A DNA stretch of 44,374 nucleotides, from the NCBI GenBank assembly GCA_001898225.1, contig MKTJ01000036.1, positions 149,921-194,294 of the forward strand, written 5' to 3'. Positions 24,491 through 33,104 of this stretch are shown here, piece after piece. Made by a program: the position numbers and the translations under genes. The stretch is from Chloroflexi bacterium 54-19 (GTDB lineage: Bacteria > Chloroflexota > Chloroflexia > Chloroheliales > Chloroheliaceae). How positions within the stretch are numbered: position 1 is the first letter of the stretch; the number at the start of each line of letters is the position of its first letter. The notes below the pieces were generated by a model. The model saw only the letters and a list, made by a program, of their open reading frames with translations, had not been told where the DNA came from and made no database searches.

Positions 24491-25948
24491 ATGAGCGAGA
24501 ATACGAACTCTAAATTTGTCGAAGATATTACCGACAAGGACGACGATTTTTCAAAATGGTACAACGAGGTTATCCGCAAGGCCGAACTGGCCGACTACGG
24601 CCCGGTACGGGGCACCATGATTATCCGGCCTTATGGCTACGCTCTCTGGGAGAATATCCAGAAGCTATTGGATGCTCGTTTTAAGGAAGTAGATGTCGAG
24701 AACGCCTATTTCCCGCTCCTGATTCCCCGTTCTTTCTTCGAACGCGAGGCCGAACATATCGAGGGTTTCGCGCCTGAATTGGCCTGGGTCACACGGGGCG
24801 GCGGCGAGGAACTGGAAGAACCGCTGGCAATCCGGCCTACCTCCGAAACGATTATCGGCCACGCTTACTCGCGCTGGATTCAAAGCCACCGCGACCTGCC
24901 GCTCCTGATAAATCTCTGGAACAACGTGATGCGCTGGGAGAAACGGACGACCCTGTTCCTGCGGACCAGCGAATTCCTATGGCAAGAAGGCCACTCGGCC
25001 CACCGCTCAATTTCCGAAGCCGAGGAACGGGCCCTTATGATGCTCGAAACCTACCGGGCCCTGGCCGAAGAAGACCTGGCGGTCCCGGTGATGGCAGGCC
25101 GCAAGAGCGAAAACGAAAAATTCGCCGGGGCCCTGCGGACCTACTCTATCGAAGCCCTCATGGGTGACGGGAAAGCTTTACAGGCCGGGACCTCGCACAA
25201 CCTGGGCGAGAATTTCGCCCGCAGCTTTGACATCCAGTATTCGGACACGGACGGCCAGCGCAAGTATTGTGCGACGGTAAGCTGGGGCGCGAGTACCCGT
25301 CTCATCGGCAGTATCATTATGACGCACGGCGACAACGCTGGCCTGATTATGCCGCCGAAAGTGGCCCCAATCCAGGCGGTTATCGTACCAATCTGGCGCA
25401 AGGAAGAAGAAAAAAGCGCGGTGGCGGTCCTTGTCGAGCAACTTGTTAAAAGGCTCAAGGCCCAGGGGGTGCGGGTCAAGGCGGACTGGCGCGAGGAAAC
25501 GCCGGGTTGGAAATACAACGAATGGGAACTGCGAGGGGTGCCGGTGCGGCTGGAAGTAGGGCCGCGCGATGTGAAAAACAACAGTGTGATGCTGGTACGG
25601 CGCGACAACCGGGCTAAAGAGGCGGTCCCGGTTGAGGCCCTGGACAGCCGTTTACCGCAGGTCTTTGGCGAAATCCAACGGTCGTTGTTTGAGCGCGCCC
25701 TGAAATTCCGGGCTGAAAATACCCGCGAGGTCAGCGACTATGACGAGTTCAAACAGGTGATTGCCGGGCAGCGTGGGTTCGTCAAGGTGAAGTGGGTCGA
25801 AGACACGGAGGCCGAACTCAAAATCAAGGAGGAAACCAAAGCGACCCTGCGCTGCGTCCCGCTCGACCAGACCGGTTTTGAACCGGGTCCAAGCCTCTAT
25901 ACGGGTAAACCGGCGACCGGCTACGCCCTTTTCGCCAGGGCGTATTAG
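24491..25948 (+). CDS. proS: Prolyl-tRNA synthetase, archaeal/eukaryote-type
   Basis: 485 residues, the short form without the editing insert of the usual bacterial enzyme (about 570). The class II core shows AIRPTSETIIGHAYSRWI, motif 2 FLRTSEFLWQEGHSAH and motif 3 STRLIGSIIMTHGDN followed by GLIMPPKVAPIQ. The anticodon-binding domain (about 285-400) and a C-terminal domain follow, ending in Tyr (FARAY) as the type does. The C-terminal zinc ligands of many relatives are gone: one Cys (RCVPLD) remains. It charges tRNA-Pro. No T-box or other leader is seen in the 166 bp before it. Confidence 0.94.
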   Translation: MSENTNSKFVEDITDKDDDFSKWYNEVIRKAELADYGPVRGTMIIRPYGYALWENIQKLLDARFKEVDVENAYFPLLIPRSFFEREAEHIEGFAPELAWVTRGGGEELEEPLAIRPTSETIIGHAYSRWIQSHRDLPLLINLWNNVMRWEKRTTLFLRTSEFLWQEGHSAHRSISEAEERALMMLETYRALAEEDLAVPVMAGRKSENEKFAGALRTYSIEALMGDGKALQAGTSHNLGENFARSFDIQYSDTDGQRKYCATVSWGASTRLIGSIIMTHGDNAGLIMPPKVAPIQAVIVPIWRKEEEKSAVAVLVEQLVKRLKAQGVRVKADWREETPGWKYNEWELRGVPVRLEVGPRDVKNNSVMLVRRDNRAKEAVPVEALDSRLPQVFGEIQRSLFERALKFRAENTREVSDYDEFKQVIAGQRGFVKVKWVEDTEAELKIKEETKATLRCVPLDQTGFEPGPSLYTGKPATGYALFARAY

Positions 25949-25960
25949 GGAAAAGTAGTT

Positions 25961-26064
25961 AGAAGGCAGAGGTCAGAGGTCAGAAAGTAGGTTTTTGATT
26001 GACCAAAAATAACTTACCAGTAAGTTATACTGACTACTGACCTCCGCCTTCTGCCCTCTAAATG
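25961..26064. repeat. Heptamer-repeat inverted element B
   Basis: The left arm (25961-25988) is four 7-mers such as AGAAGGC and AGAGGTC (twice). The right arm (26030-26064) is five 7-mers including CTGACTA, CTGACCT and CTGCCCT. The arms are inverted copies: AGAAGGCAGAGGTCAG matches the complement of the right arm with one mismatch. In the spacer, ATAACTTAC (26009-26017) and GTAAGTTAT (26020-26028) form a perfect 9-bp palindrome with a 2-bp centre. It starts 13 bp after the proS stop. Confidence 0.8.
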
Positions 26065-26073
26065 TGGTATAAT
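26065..26073 (+). promoter_or_regulatory. Extended -10 promoter at the end of element B
   Basis: TGGTATAAT is a perfect extended -10 (TGn plus TATAAT), starting the base after the last heptamer. The -35 position is occupied by the heptamer arm and is a poor match, which extended -10 promoters tolerate. The start would be near 26080. Confidence 0.5.
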
Positions 26074-26108
26074 CAAACATCACTTGTGGGAAGCGAGCTT
26101 CGCGGCTC

Positions 26109-26130
26109 AAAATCCTATCCCAGGATTTTT
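26109..26130 (+). terminator. Possible intrinsic terminator or attenuator
   Basis: AAAATCCT (26109-26116) pairs with AGGATTTT (26122-26129) around a 5-nt loop, ending in TTTTT. It would stop transcripts from proS or from the extended -10 promoter just upstream. The stem is AT-rich at its base, so strength is uncertain. Confidence 0.45.
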
Positions 26131-26268
26131 GGCTAAAAGAAAATCGAATTCTAAATAATTTTAAGAAATCGCCATTATCTGCCTGATTTCCAGGGTTTGT
26201 AGCAAATAAATTTGATAAACTTTGCCAAATTGGGGCTAGGTTGAGATGCAATCCTGGCTTTAATATTG

Positions 26269-26274
26269 TATAAT
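26269..26274 (+). promoter_or_regulatory. -10 box of the S1-domain protein gene
   Basis: A perfect TATAAT, with no good -35 at the right spacing (TTGAGA at 26241 is 22 bp away). The leader to the gene holds a 6-bp stem, GCCGGT with ACCGGC (about 26331-26355). The rest of 26131-26268 is AT-rich, without a gene. Confidence 0.45.
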
Positions 26275-26431
26275 TAAGTTTCAGTTGTATCTTTCGTGTA
26301 GCAAGCAAAGTTTGATAGTCCCTTATTTAACGCCGGTGCGATTCGGTCCTACCGGCTAGCAGGAAGGAAAGCATTAAATTTAGATGAATGTAACCCCAGT
26401 TACTAGCACTGAAAATGATGGGGAGGAGCTT

Positions 26432-27739
26432 GTGAACAACGAGGAGGCCCAGGCTACCTCCACCCAGGAAACTTCGAACGAATCCGGTGCGGCTGAAGCA
26501 GCGGTCGAAGGTACCAATAGCGTTGAAAGTGCCGCCGCTCCCGCAGATGCCGGTGACACCGAAGGCGCGGTCGAGGTAGAAGCTCCGGCCTCTGAGGAGA
26601 AGGCCGAAGAAAATACTGCGCCCGTTTCACTCATGGAACAGCTTCTAAATGAAAATGAAGCCGCCAGCTCGGTACGCCGCCTCGAATACGGCCAGGCTAT
26701 CGAAGGCATTTTGATGTACAAAGACCGGGATGACCTGCTGGTAGACATTGGCACCAAAAGCGAGGGGATTGTACCCCAGCGCGAACGCCAGAGCCTGAGT
26801 TCCGAGAAACTCGATGAAATGCACGTCGGCGACAAGGTGCTGGTCGTAGTCGTTCGCCCCGAAAGCGGTGTGGACGGCGAAGATGGCCCTATCCTCTCGA
26901 TTGACAAAGCCCGCACCGAAGTTAGCTGGCGCAAGCTCCAGCAGCAGTTCGAAGCCGGTGAAGTCTTTGAAGTGGACGTGGTCGGCTACAACAAAGGCGG
27001 TTTGATGGTCGAGGTGGAAGGCGTCCGAGGCTTTATCCCTGCCTCCCAGGTTAACGCTCTTTCGGGTATCGGTGACAGCGAAGAAAATCGCCAGAGCCAG
27101 ATGTCCCGGCTCGTCAACACCAAGCTGCTGGTCAAGATTGTCGAAGTCAACCGGGACCGCAACCGGCTTATCCTCTCCGAACGCCAGGCTGTTCGCGAAC
27201 AGCGCGAAGCCAGCAAAGGCCGCCTGATGAACGAACTGGAAGTCGGGCAAATTCGGGAAGGTGTCGTTACGACCCTGGCGAAATTCGGCGCGTTTATTGA
27301 CCTGGGCGGAGTTGACGGCCTGGTCCACGTGAGCGAACTCAGTTGGGCTCGCATCGACGACCCGAAACAAATCCTTTCGGTCGGGCAGCCGGTCAAAGTC
27401 TATATTCTGGGCATTGACCAGGATAAGCAGAAGGTCGCGCTCTCGATTAAACGGACCCAGCCCGAACCCTGGAGCCAGGTTACCGAGAAATACCACGTGG
27501 GCGAACTGGTCGAGGCGACCATCTCCCAGTTGTCCAACTTCGGCGCGTTTGCCCGGCTTGAGGAAGGCCTGGAAGGGCTTATCCACATCTCCGAGCTGGC
27601 TGAAGGCCGCGTGGAGCGCCCCGGTGACATCGTGAAGCCGGGCGACAAGGTGAAAGTTCGCATCCTGCGGATTGAACCCGAAAATCGCCGCCTGGCCCTG
27701 AGCCTGAAGCGGGCCGCCGAAGATACGACCGAGGAATAA
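26432..27739 (+). CDS. rpsA: Four-domain S1 RNA-binding protein (ribosomal protein S1-like)
   Basis: 435 residues from GTG 26432. That start has a near-perfect ribosome site, GGGAGGAG (26421-26428), with the right spacing; an in-frame ATG at 26384 would add 16 residues but is about 14 nt from its purine run. The first 70 residues are acidic and Ala/Glu-rich. Four S1 (OB-fold) domains follow, the third and fourth with the classic lines KFGAFIDLGGVDGLVHVSEL and SNFGAFARLEEGLEGLIHIS. S1 proteins bind mRNA and help start translation on the 30S subunit. Four domains is the usual number in Actinobacteria and many non-proteobacteria. Confidence 0.9.
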   Translation: MNNEEAQATSTQETSNESGAAEAAVEGTNSVESAAAPADAGDTEGAVEVEAPASEEKAEENTAPVSLMEQLLNENEAASSVRRLEYGQAIEGILMYKDRDDLLVDIGTKSEGIVPQRERQSLSSEKLDEMHVGDKVLVVVVRPESGVDGEDGPILSIDKARTEVSWRKLQQQFEAGEVFEVDVVGYNKGGLMVEVEGVRGFIPASQVNALSGIGDSEENRQSQMSRLVNTKLLVKIVEVNRDRNRLILSERQAVREQREASKGRLMNELEVGQIREGVVTTLAKFGAFIDLGGVDGLVHVSELSWARIDDPKQILSVGQPVKVYILGIDQDKQKVALSIKRTQPEPWSQVTEKYHVGELVEATISQLSNFGAFARLEEGLEGLIHISELAEGRVERPGDIVKPGDKVKVRILRIEPENRRLALSLKRAAEDTTEE

Positions 27740-27763
27740 ATCCCTCCGGTTTCTTCTGCAAAA

Positions 27764-27796
27764 CCGGTAGCCCTGACCCAGGTTTGGGCTACCCGG
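27764..27796 (+). terminator. Hairpin after the S1 gene, terminator-like
   Basis: CCGGTAGCCC (27764-27773) pairs with GGGCTACCCGG (27786-27796) with one bulge, around a 12-nt loop. The tail is AAAAATTTT rather than a clean T-run, so termination is uncertain. Confidence 0.5.
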
Positions 27797-27836
27797 CAAA
27801 AATTTTCGGTAGGAAAGTTAGACCGGGCCGGATAAG

Positions 27837-29057
27837 TTGGAACAGGTTCAATGGATAACCGATTTTGGGGTAGCGGAAGAAATTTTGCGCCACAAAGGTT
27901 TCCGAGAAGTCACTTTTAAGGGGCTTGTTCCCCTGGTCGGTCCGGTTATCGTAACCCTCGAAGGTCCGGTTCACCGCGAACGACGGCTGATTGGCAGCAA
28001 ACTTTTCACGGCGTTGCGCCTCAAAACGGCGGAAACGAGTTTTGTAGCGGAAATCACCCGGCGTGAAGTGGCTGAAGCCTCCCGGCAAAGTCAACCTGAC
28101 CTGGTCCGGCTGAGTTACAGCGTCATGGCGCAAACCGCCGGGCGGATGGTCGGTTTAGACGGCCTCGGTTCGCCTGAAAACGCTGCCGAGGCGGTCTACC
28201 TTTTGAGTGCGCTGGTCAGTGGAACCCAGGCCAGGCAAGAAGGCAAGCCCGTTTACACCCGGCGCGCCGCCAGGGACGAACTCCGCAAACGCTTTATCGA
28301 CCCGGCTATTGCCCGGCGTCGAAACCTGCTAAACCTGTATGGGGCTGGAAGACTCTCTGTAGGAGAGTTACCTTCCGACCTTATCACTTTGCTTTTGCTA
28401 CACACCCACCAGGCTGAACGGAAGTGGGATACCCGGCAAATCGCCGGAGAAGTCGCTTTTTACGCCGTAGCGGCGATAGACACAACCGCCAGCCTGGCCC
28501 CTCACCTTTTTCACCACCTCTATCACTATTGCCAGGCGAACCCCGTTCAAGAAAACCGTTTGACGGACCCGCGTTTTCTTAGAAACGCGGCGGCAGAAGC
28601 TTTGCGCCTTCACCCGGCCATTCCGACCATTTTCCGGCAAGCCACTACCTCCCTTAAACTAAAGTCGGGCCTGGAATTTGCCGAAAACCAGACCGCCGGG
28701 ATTTACGTCAAAGAAGCTAACCGCGATGCTTCCATCTTTGGTCCCTACCCGGAAGAGTTCCGACCCGACCGGATAATCCAGGCAAAAACCAGGCGAGCCG
28801 GGCTAAGTTTTGGCGGTGGGTCGCATCTTTGCCTGGGGCGCGAACTGGCCGTCGGCACCCCCGAACTGGCGCAAACCTCTTTTGAAAATGACGATTCCCC
28901 CAACGAAACCGAACTGTTCGGTGTTGCGGCTATGCTGGTCAAAGAGCTTTTCGCGCAGGGAGCAAGACCCGACCCTGGCCAGGCGGTACCGGAACTATCC
29001 CCCTTCGCCCGCGACGTTTACCACACATACCCGCTTAATTTCCAACAATTTGATTAA
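27837..29057 (+). CDS. Cytochrome P450, short at the N-terminus
   Basis: 406 residues from TTG 27837; an in-frame TAG at 27819 rules out a longer start. The heme loop is FGGGSHLCLGRELA with Cys332; the I-helix is AVAAIDTTAS (210-219) with D215-T216-T217; the K-helix ExxR is E254-A-L-R257; the C-helix line VHRERRLIGSKLF starts at residue 45. In complete soluble P450s that last motif usually sits near residue 90-100, so about 45 residues of the N-terminal beta domain are absent. Some 70 residues follow the heme loop. P450s insert oxygen into substrates using reductase partners; no ferredoxin gene is near. The substrate is unknown. Confidence 0.85.
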   Translation: MEQVQWITDFGVAEEILRHKGFREVTFKGLVPLVGPVIVTLEGPVHRERRLIGSKLFTALRLKTAETSFVAEITRREVAEASRQSQPDLVRLSYSVMAQTAGRMVGLDGLGSPENAAEAVYLLSALVSGTQARQEGKPVYTRRAARDELRKRFIDPAIARRRNLLNLYGAGRLSVGELPSDLITLLLLHTHQAERKWDTRQIAGEVAFYAVAAIDTTASLAPHLFHHLYHYCQANPVQENRLTDPRFLRNAAAEALRLHPAIPTIFRQATTSLKLKSGLEFAENQTAGIYVKEANRDASIFGPYPEEFRPDRIIQAKTRRAGLSFGGGSHLCLGRELAVGTPELAQTSFENDDSPNETELFGVAAMLVKELFAQGARPDPGQAVPELSPFARDVYHTYPLNFQQFD

Positions 29058-29172
29058 AGCTCAAAAACATTCACCTTTTTTTTGTGGTTTCTAAACTTTA
29101 TTCCCAGCCCAATCGGTTAAACTGAAAACGGCTTTCTTGCCCTCAGGTTTTTGAATAAAGACTGGAAACCCC

Positions 29173-30645
29173 ATGCCATCAATTGCTATCCACTGGTTCC
29201 GGCGCGACCTGCGCCTGCATGATAATACGGCCCTGGCTCTTGCAACCCAGAACTGCGAACAGGTTATCGGTCTATTTATCCTGGACCCCACCCTCCTGGA
29301 TAATCCCAAGACCTGTCCGGCCAGGGTAGGCTTTATGTATTCCAGCCTGGCCGAACTAGCGAGCAGCCTTGCGGACAGGGGAGGTCGGCTTATTATAAGG
29401 CGAGGCAAACCCGTGGAGGAACTCAGGAAAGTTTTCCGGGAAACCGGGGCCAATCGCCTTTACTTCAACCGGGATTACACCACTTTTGCCCGCAAACGAG
29501 ATGAACGGGTCGAGAGTGAACTGACCAAGGATGGAATAGAAGTCGTAACTTGCAAAGACCTTGTAATTTTTGAAAAAGAAGAAATCCTGAATGGAAGCCA
29601 GGCACCCTACCGAATTTACGGCTCCTATAAAAGACGGTGGTTGATCGAGGTCGGGCGGAATTTGCCTCCAGAACAGCGCCTTCGGACCGGTTCCCTGAAA
29701 ATCGAAAATAACGACCTCAAAAAGCTAAAAAGCCTGGACATGCCCAGAATACCAGGGGATTTTGAAAGGACCTACTTTATGCCTGCCGGTGAAAAGACCG
29801 GGCTAAAACGGCTGGAAGAATGGGCTCAAACCAAAACCGCGAAACCAAAGAAGGAACCGGACATCCTGGATTATGCCGCATCTCGCGACCTCCCGGCCCA
29901 GGATGGCACAAGCCAGCTTTCGGTGTGGCTGCGTTTCGGGGTGGTGTCACCCCGCCAGTGTTACCGGGTGGCCCTGGATGCCCGCGAACAGGCCGGGCAT
30001 AAAGACGAGCGCGAGGGCTGCGATACCTGGGTCTCGGAGTTTATCTGGCGAGACTTTTTTTACCAGCTTACCTGGAACTTTCCGTTTGTCGCCACCGAAT
30101 CTTTTCAGCCAAAATTCCGCAAGCTTGCCTGGGAAACCAACAATAAACTTTTCAAAGCCTGGTGTGAAGGCCAAACCGGCTTCCCGATTGTTGATGCCGG
30201 GATGCGCCAGTTAAACTCAATTTACTGGATGCACAACCGGGTCCGCATGATTACTGCCGGGTTTCTCGCCAAAGATTTGCTCCTGGACTGGCGGCTGGGC
30301 GAACGCTATTTCTGGGAAAAGCTGGTCGACTACGACCAACCGGCCAATAACGGCAACTGGCAGTGGGCCGCGTCCACCGGGGCCGACTCACAGCCCTATT
30401 TCCAGATTTTTAACCCGACCGCACAGGGCAAGAAATTTGACCCCACCGGAGACTATGTCCGGCGGTGGGTGCCTGAACTGGCAAAAGTGCCCGCTAAATA
30501 TATTCACTCACCGGAAAAAATGCCCGCCGAAATACAAAAAGAATTGGGCCTGGTTATCGGGAAGGATTATCCGCTCCCAATTGTTAATCACACCGAAGCG
30601 CAGGAGCGGACTTTACAGGCTTACCGGGCTGCTTCCAGGGGATAA
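29173..30645 (+). CDS. phrB: Deoxyribodipyrimidine photolyase (cryptochrome/photolyase family)
   Basis: 490 residues. The N-terminal Rossmann domain begins IHWFRRDLRLHDNTALALA and could hold an antenna cofactor. The C-terminal FAD domain shows WVSEFIWRDFFYQLTWNFP, TGFPIVDAGMRQLN, WMHNRVRMITAGFLAKDLL and DYDQPANNGNWQWAASTGAD, all class I CPD-photolyase landmarks. It uses blue light to split pyrimidine dimers. It lies 116 bp after the P450 gene with a modest GGAAA before the ATG. Confidence 0.95.
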   Translation: MPSIAIHWFRRDLRLHDNTALALATQNCEQVIGLFILDPTLLDNPKTCPARVGFMYSSLAELASSLADRGGRLIIRRGKPVEELRKVFRETGANRLYFNRDYTTFARKRDERVESELTKDGIEVVTCKDLVIFEKEEILNGSQAPYRIYGSYKRRWLIEVGRNLPPEQRLRTGSLKIENNDLKKLKSLDMPRIPGDFERTYFMPAGEKTGLKRLEEWAQTKTAKPKKEPDILDYAASRDLPAQDGTSQLSVWLRFGVVSPRQCYRVALDAREQAGHKDEREGCDTWVSEFIWRDFFYQLTWNFPFVATESFQPKFRKLAWETNNKLFKAWCEGQTGFPIVDAGMRQLNSIYWMHNRVRMITAGFLAKDLLLDWRLGERYFWEKLVDYDQPANNGNWQWAASTGADSQPYFQIFNPTAQGKKFDPTGDYVRRWVPELAKVPAKYIHSPEKMPAEIQKELGLVIGKDYPLPIVNHTEAQERTLQAYRAASRG

Positions 30646-30721
30646 TCTTTGATAAGAACATTTAAGGATTTCTACCGGCCCGCCTGCGTGGTAAAAATTG
30701 GTGAGCCGGTTATTAGAAGAC

Positions 30722-31513
30722 TTATTTAACCAGTTCGGTCACGGAGACCCAGGTATATTTTTCCAGGCCGGGGAATATTTTTAGTAATAGGCGGTCAATC
30801 GCGTGCAACCCACCAAAGATAGGTTTGAGAAGCCAGGCCCTTTTCTGGATGAACCCGACGCTGGCTAGCGCTGTCAACAGGTAGAATCCACTCGTTTTTT
30901 TGTAAGAAAAGGGTTGGGCCAGCAAAGCTAAATCCCCGCGGCTGGTCCATTTGGGCTTGATACCCTTGTAACTGGAGAAAAGCACCCGGTAGAGCTTAAC
31001 CAGGGGATGATGGGCTAACGGCTCTACAAAGATAGCTCGGCCTCCCGGTTTCAAGACCCGCCAGACCTCCTGCCCCACTTTTTCCGGGTTGACGTGCATT
31101 AGAAAGTTCTGGGCAAAGACCGCCTCGATACTCCCGGTCGCCAGGGGGATTTGCTCCACGCTGGAACGCACCGCCTCAGCCTTCCCACCCAGTCCCGCTT
31201 TTTCGAGACGTTGCAAGGTCTTGCGAAGTCCTGTGCCCGATAGGTCGAGGGGAATAACCCTGGCTCCCCGGCTGGCTAACTCCTGGGTGCTGTAACCAAC
31301 CCCACAGGCCAGGTCGAGGACTAACTTGCCGGTTAAAGGAGCGCCGTCACCCAGGCGGGCGAGGGCGAATGCGAGCGCGCTGGGGTTCTGCCGGAAAAAC
31401 GGCCACGATTCCCAGGCTTCGCCTTCTTCCTCGGTCCAGACCTTATCATAATGTTCGGCCACGCTGGGGTGTTCGGATTTGAGGGTTTCGATGGGTGCGG
31501 CCACTTTGGACAA
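30722..31513 (-). CDS. Class I SAM-dependent methyltransferase (UbiE/Coq5-like)
   Basis: 263 residues. TTG start at 31513 has AGGAG (31525-31521) 7 nt upstream. Motif I is VLDLACGVGYSTQELASRG, followed by VIPLDLSGTGLRKTL, IEAVFAQNFLMHVNPE and the LKPGGRAIFVEPL line. This fits the Methyltransf_11 group, whose members act on quinones, lipids or small molecules. The C-terminal part (about 165-263) has several hydrophobic, aromatic-rich stretches that may touch the membrane. A hairpin-prone 75-bp gap separates it from the convergent photolyase gene. Target unknown. Confidence 0.85.
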   Translation of the reverse strand: MSKVAAPIETLKSEHPSVAEHYDKVWTEEEGEAWESWPFFRQNPSALAFALARLGDGAPLTGKLVLDLACGVGYSTQELASRGARVIPLDLSGTGLRKTLQRLEKAGLGGKAEAVRSSVEQIPLATGSIEAVFAQNFLMHVNPEKVGQEVWRVLKPGGRAIFVEPLAHHPLVKLYRVLFSSYKGIKPKWTSRGDLALLAQPFSYKKTSGFYLLTALASVGFIQKRAWLLKPIFGGLHAIDRLLLKIFPGLEKYTWVSVTELVK

Positions 31514-31541
31514 ACTTGCGCTCCTTATCCTAGAAATCTAC

Positions 31542-32117
31542 TTATTCAAACAGGGTCTTTACAGCAACCTTAAAGCCGGGAATCACTTCTTCGCCGCTCA
31601 ATTCACCGTCAAGGCCCACCACCTGTACAGGGTTAGCCTGACCGGGATGATAAACTTCAACTGTTTTGCTGGCCGGATTGATAGCCCAGACCAGAGCCAC
31701 ACCAGCCAATTGATATTTAAGGATCCGGGCAAGAGACTCTTCCCGGCGTTTCTGGCTATCAAGGTCGTGAGGCGACCAGATTTCAACTGCCAAATCCGGT
31801 TTGGGTGCCGCTTTTACGGTCATGCGAGGTCTATTAGCGGCAGTCCAGAAAGCCAGGTCCGGTGCGGGCACATTACGAACACTTAAAACCGTGCTGACTT
31901 CCTGGACAAATAACCCATTTTCTTCATCCGGGTCAAAGCGGTCATAGGCTTTAAGCAGGCGGCGGGCGATAACGCTATGTTGAAAACCTGGCACTGGCTT
32001 CTCCACCAATCTACCTTCGATTAACTCAAAAGAGGTGTCAAACTCCGGCAGTTCCTGGAATTCCTCGGCGGTATAGATTTTTTCGAAATCAGCTTGTCTT
32101 GCTCGTAAAGCTGCCAT
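31542..32117 (-). CDS. Uma2 family (DUF820) nuclease-fold protein
   Basis: 191 residues, start ATG with GGAG 6 nt upstream. The PD-(D/E)xK-like fold is seen in FELIEGRLVEKP, VPAPDLAFW, KPDLAVEIWSP (D108, E112) and GVALVWAINPASKTVEVYHP. Uma2 proteins occur in many copies in Chloroflexi and Cyanobacteria; a restriction-endonuclease-like activity is assumed from the fold but mostly not shown. Gap to rimI is 24 bp on the same strand. Confidence 0.88.
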   Translation of the reverse strand: MAALRARQADFEKIYTAEEFQELPEFDTSFELIEGRLVEKPVPGFQHSVIARRLLKAYDRFDPDEENGLFVQEVSTVLSVRNVPAPDLAFWTAANRPRMTVKAAPKPDLAVEIWSPHDLDSQKRREESLARILKYQLAGVALVWAINPASKTVEVYHPGQANPVQVVGLDGELSGEEVIPGFKVAVKTLFE

Positions 32118-32141
32118 AATTACTCCAAACCTGCCAGAAAT

Positions 32142-32888
32142 TTATTCTTCGTCGTGCATTGCTGCTTCTTCTTGCTCCTGGGGCGTAACCAGGGGCCGGG
32201 CCGGGTCGGTCTGGACCGGCGTCCCGGCGGGCGCGGCTAACTCGGTCCGGTTTGCCAGTCTGTTCAGAAGTTCAGCCTTTAGTTGTTTGTACTTTTCGCG
32301 GAAAGCCAGTTTGGTAATTTCATCCGACCACATTATATAGGCGTCTTCGTTGTTATCGGTGTAATAACCCTTGCGCCTGCCCGAAACCTTGAAAGTATAC
32401 TTCTCATAAAGGTTCTGGGCGGTCTTGTTGCTTACGCGCACTTCCAGGGTCAGCCAGGAGGCTCCCAGGGCCATTGCCACGTCAATCAGTCCGATAAGTA
32501 AAAACTCACCAAGCCCTTTGCCCCGGTATTCGGGACTGACGCCAAGGGTAGTAATGTGGGCCTCGTCCATCATCAGCCAGAGCCCACCGTAGCCCACCAA
32601 CGGGTTCGGATTGGGGGCGTGGGCCGGGGACGCTTCCTGGTCTGATTTGAGGAAGGGCAACACCTTCGCAACAAAGCTGCTCTTGCGGTGGGACGGCGCG
32701 TCCAGGGAGGGTAGGACCGGTTCGGCCACGTAATGGCGGCAAACCAGGTAGCGAGTCGAACTGGGATTTTTTAGTTCCCGCTTATAGGCGCTGGCGGGCC
32801 AGGGCATGGCAAAACAAGCGCGTTCAATTTCAACAACTTCTGGAATATCTTCCAGCCTCATCGGTTCGATGGCGAAGCCCGTTGGCAA
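32142..32888 (-). CDS. rimI: GNAT N-acetyltransferase, RimI-like, with insert and C-terminal tail
   Basis: 248 residues, longer than the usual 150 of RimI. The GNAT domain opens with IEPMRLEDIPEVVEIERACF and has the acetyl-CoA loop VSPEYRGKGLGEFLLIGLID and the NKTAQNLYEKYTFKVSGRRK line. A loop of about 40 residues (about 53-93, Ser/Pro-rich) enters between beta strands, and a tail of about 50 residues rich in Ala, Glu and Pro ends the protein. RimI acetylates the N-terminus of ribosomal protein S18; location near tsaB-tsaE is the usual setting. TTG start at 32888 with AGGGA upstream; ATG 27 bp further in is an alternative. Confidence 0.82.
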   Translation of the reverse strand: MPTGFAIEPMRLEDIPEVVEIERACFAMPWPASAYKRELKNPSSTRYLVCRHYVAEPVLPSLDAPSHRKSSFVAKVLPFLKSDQEASPAHAPNPNPLVGYGGLWLMMDEAHITTLGVSPEYRGKGLGEFLLIGLIDVAMALGASWLTLEVRVSNKTAQNLYEKYTFKVSGRRKGYYTDNNEDAYIMWSDEITKLAFREKYKQLKAELLNRLANRTELAAPAGTPVQTDPARPLVTPQEQEEAAMHDEE

Positions 32889-33104
32889 TTTTGTTCCCTA
32901 CCTTGCTAAAAGACCGGCCCGCAAGCCCGGCCAAATCCACCCTTTAAGAAAGCCAGACTGGCAATCCTTAGCCTCTATTCTACCAAATTTAAACCTTTAA
33001 TTGGGGTTTAATCGCTTTATATAGCAAAGCCTTTTGACCGGCTTCCTGGATTATGGAAAAGTGGGGAAACCGGCTACTTTCTATAGAACGCCCGGCAAAG
33101 AGCT

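Noticed and set aside
26645..27799. A 384-codon open frame on the minus strand across the S1 gene
   Set aside because: It is the antisense shadow of four well-conserved S1 domains and shows no domain of its own.
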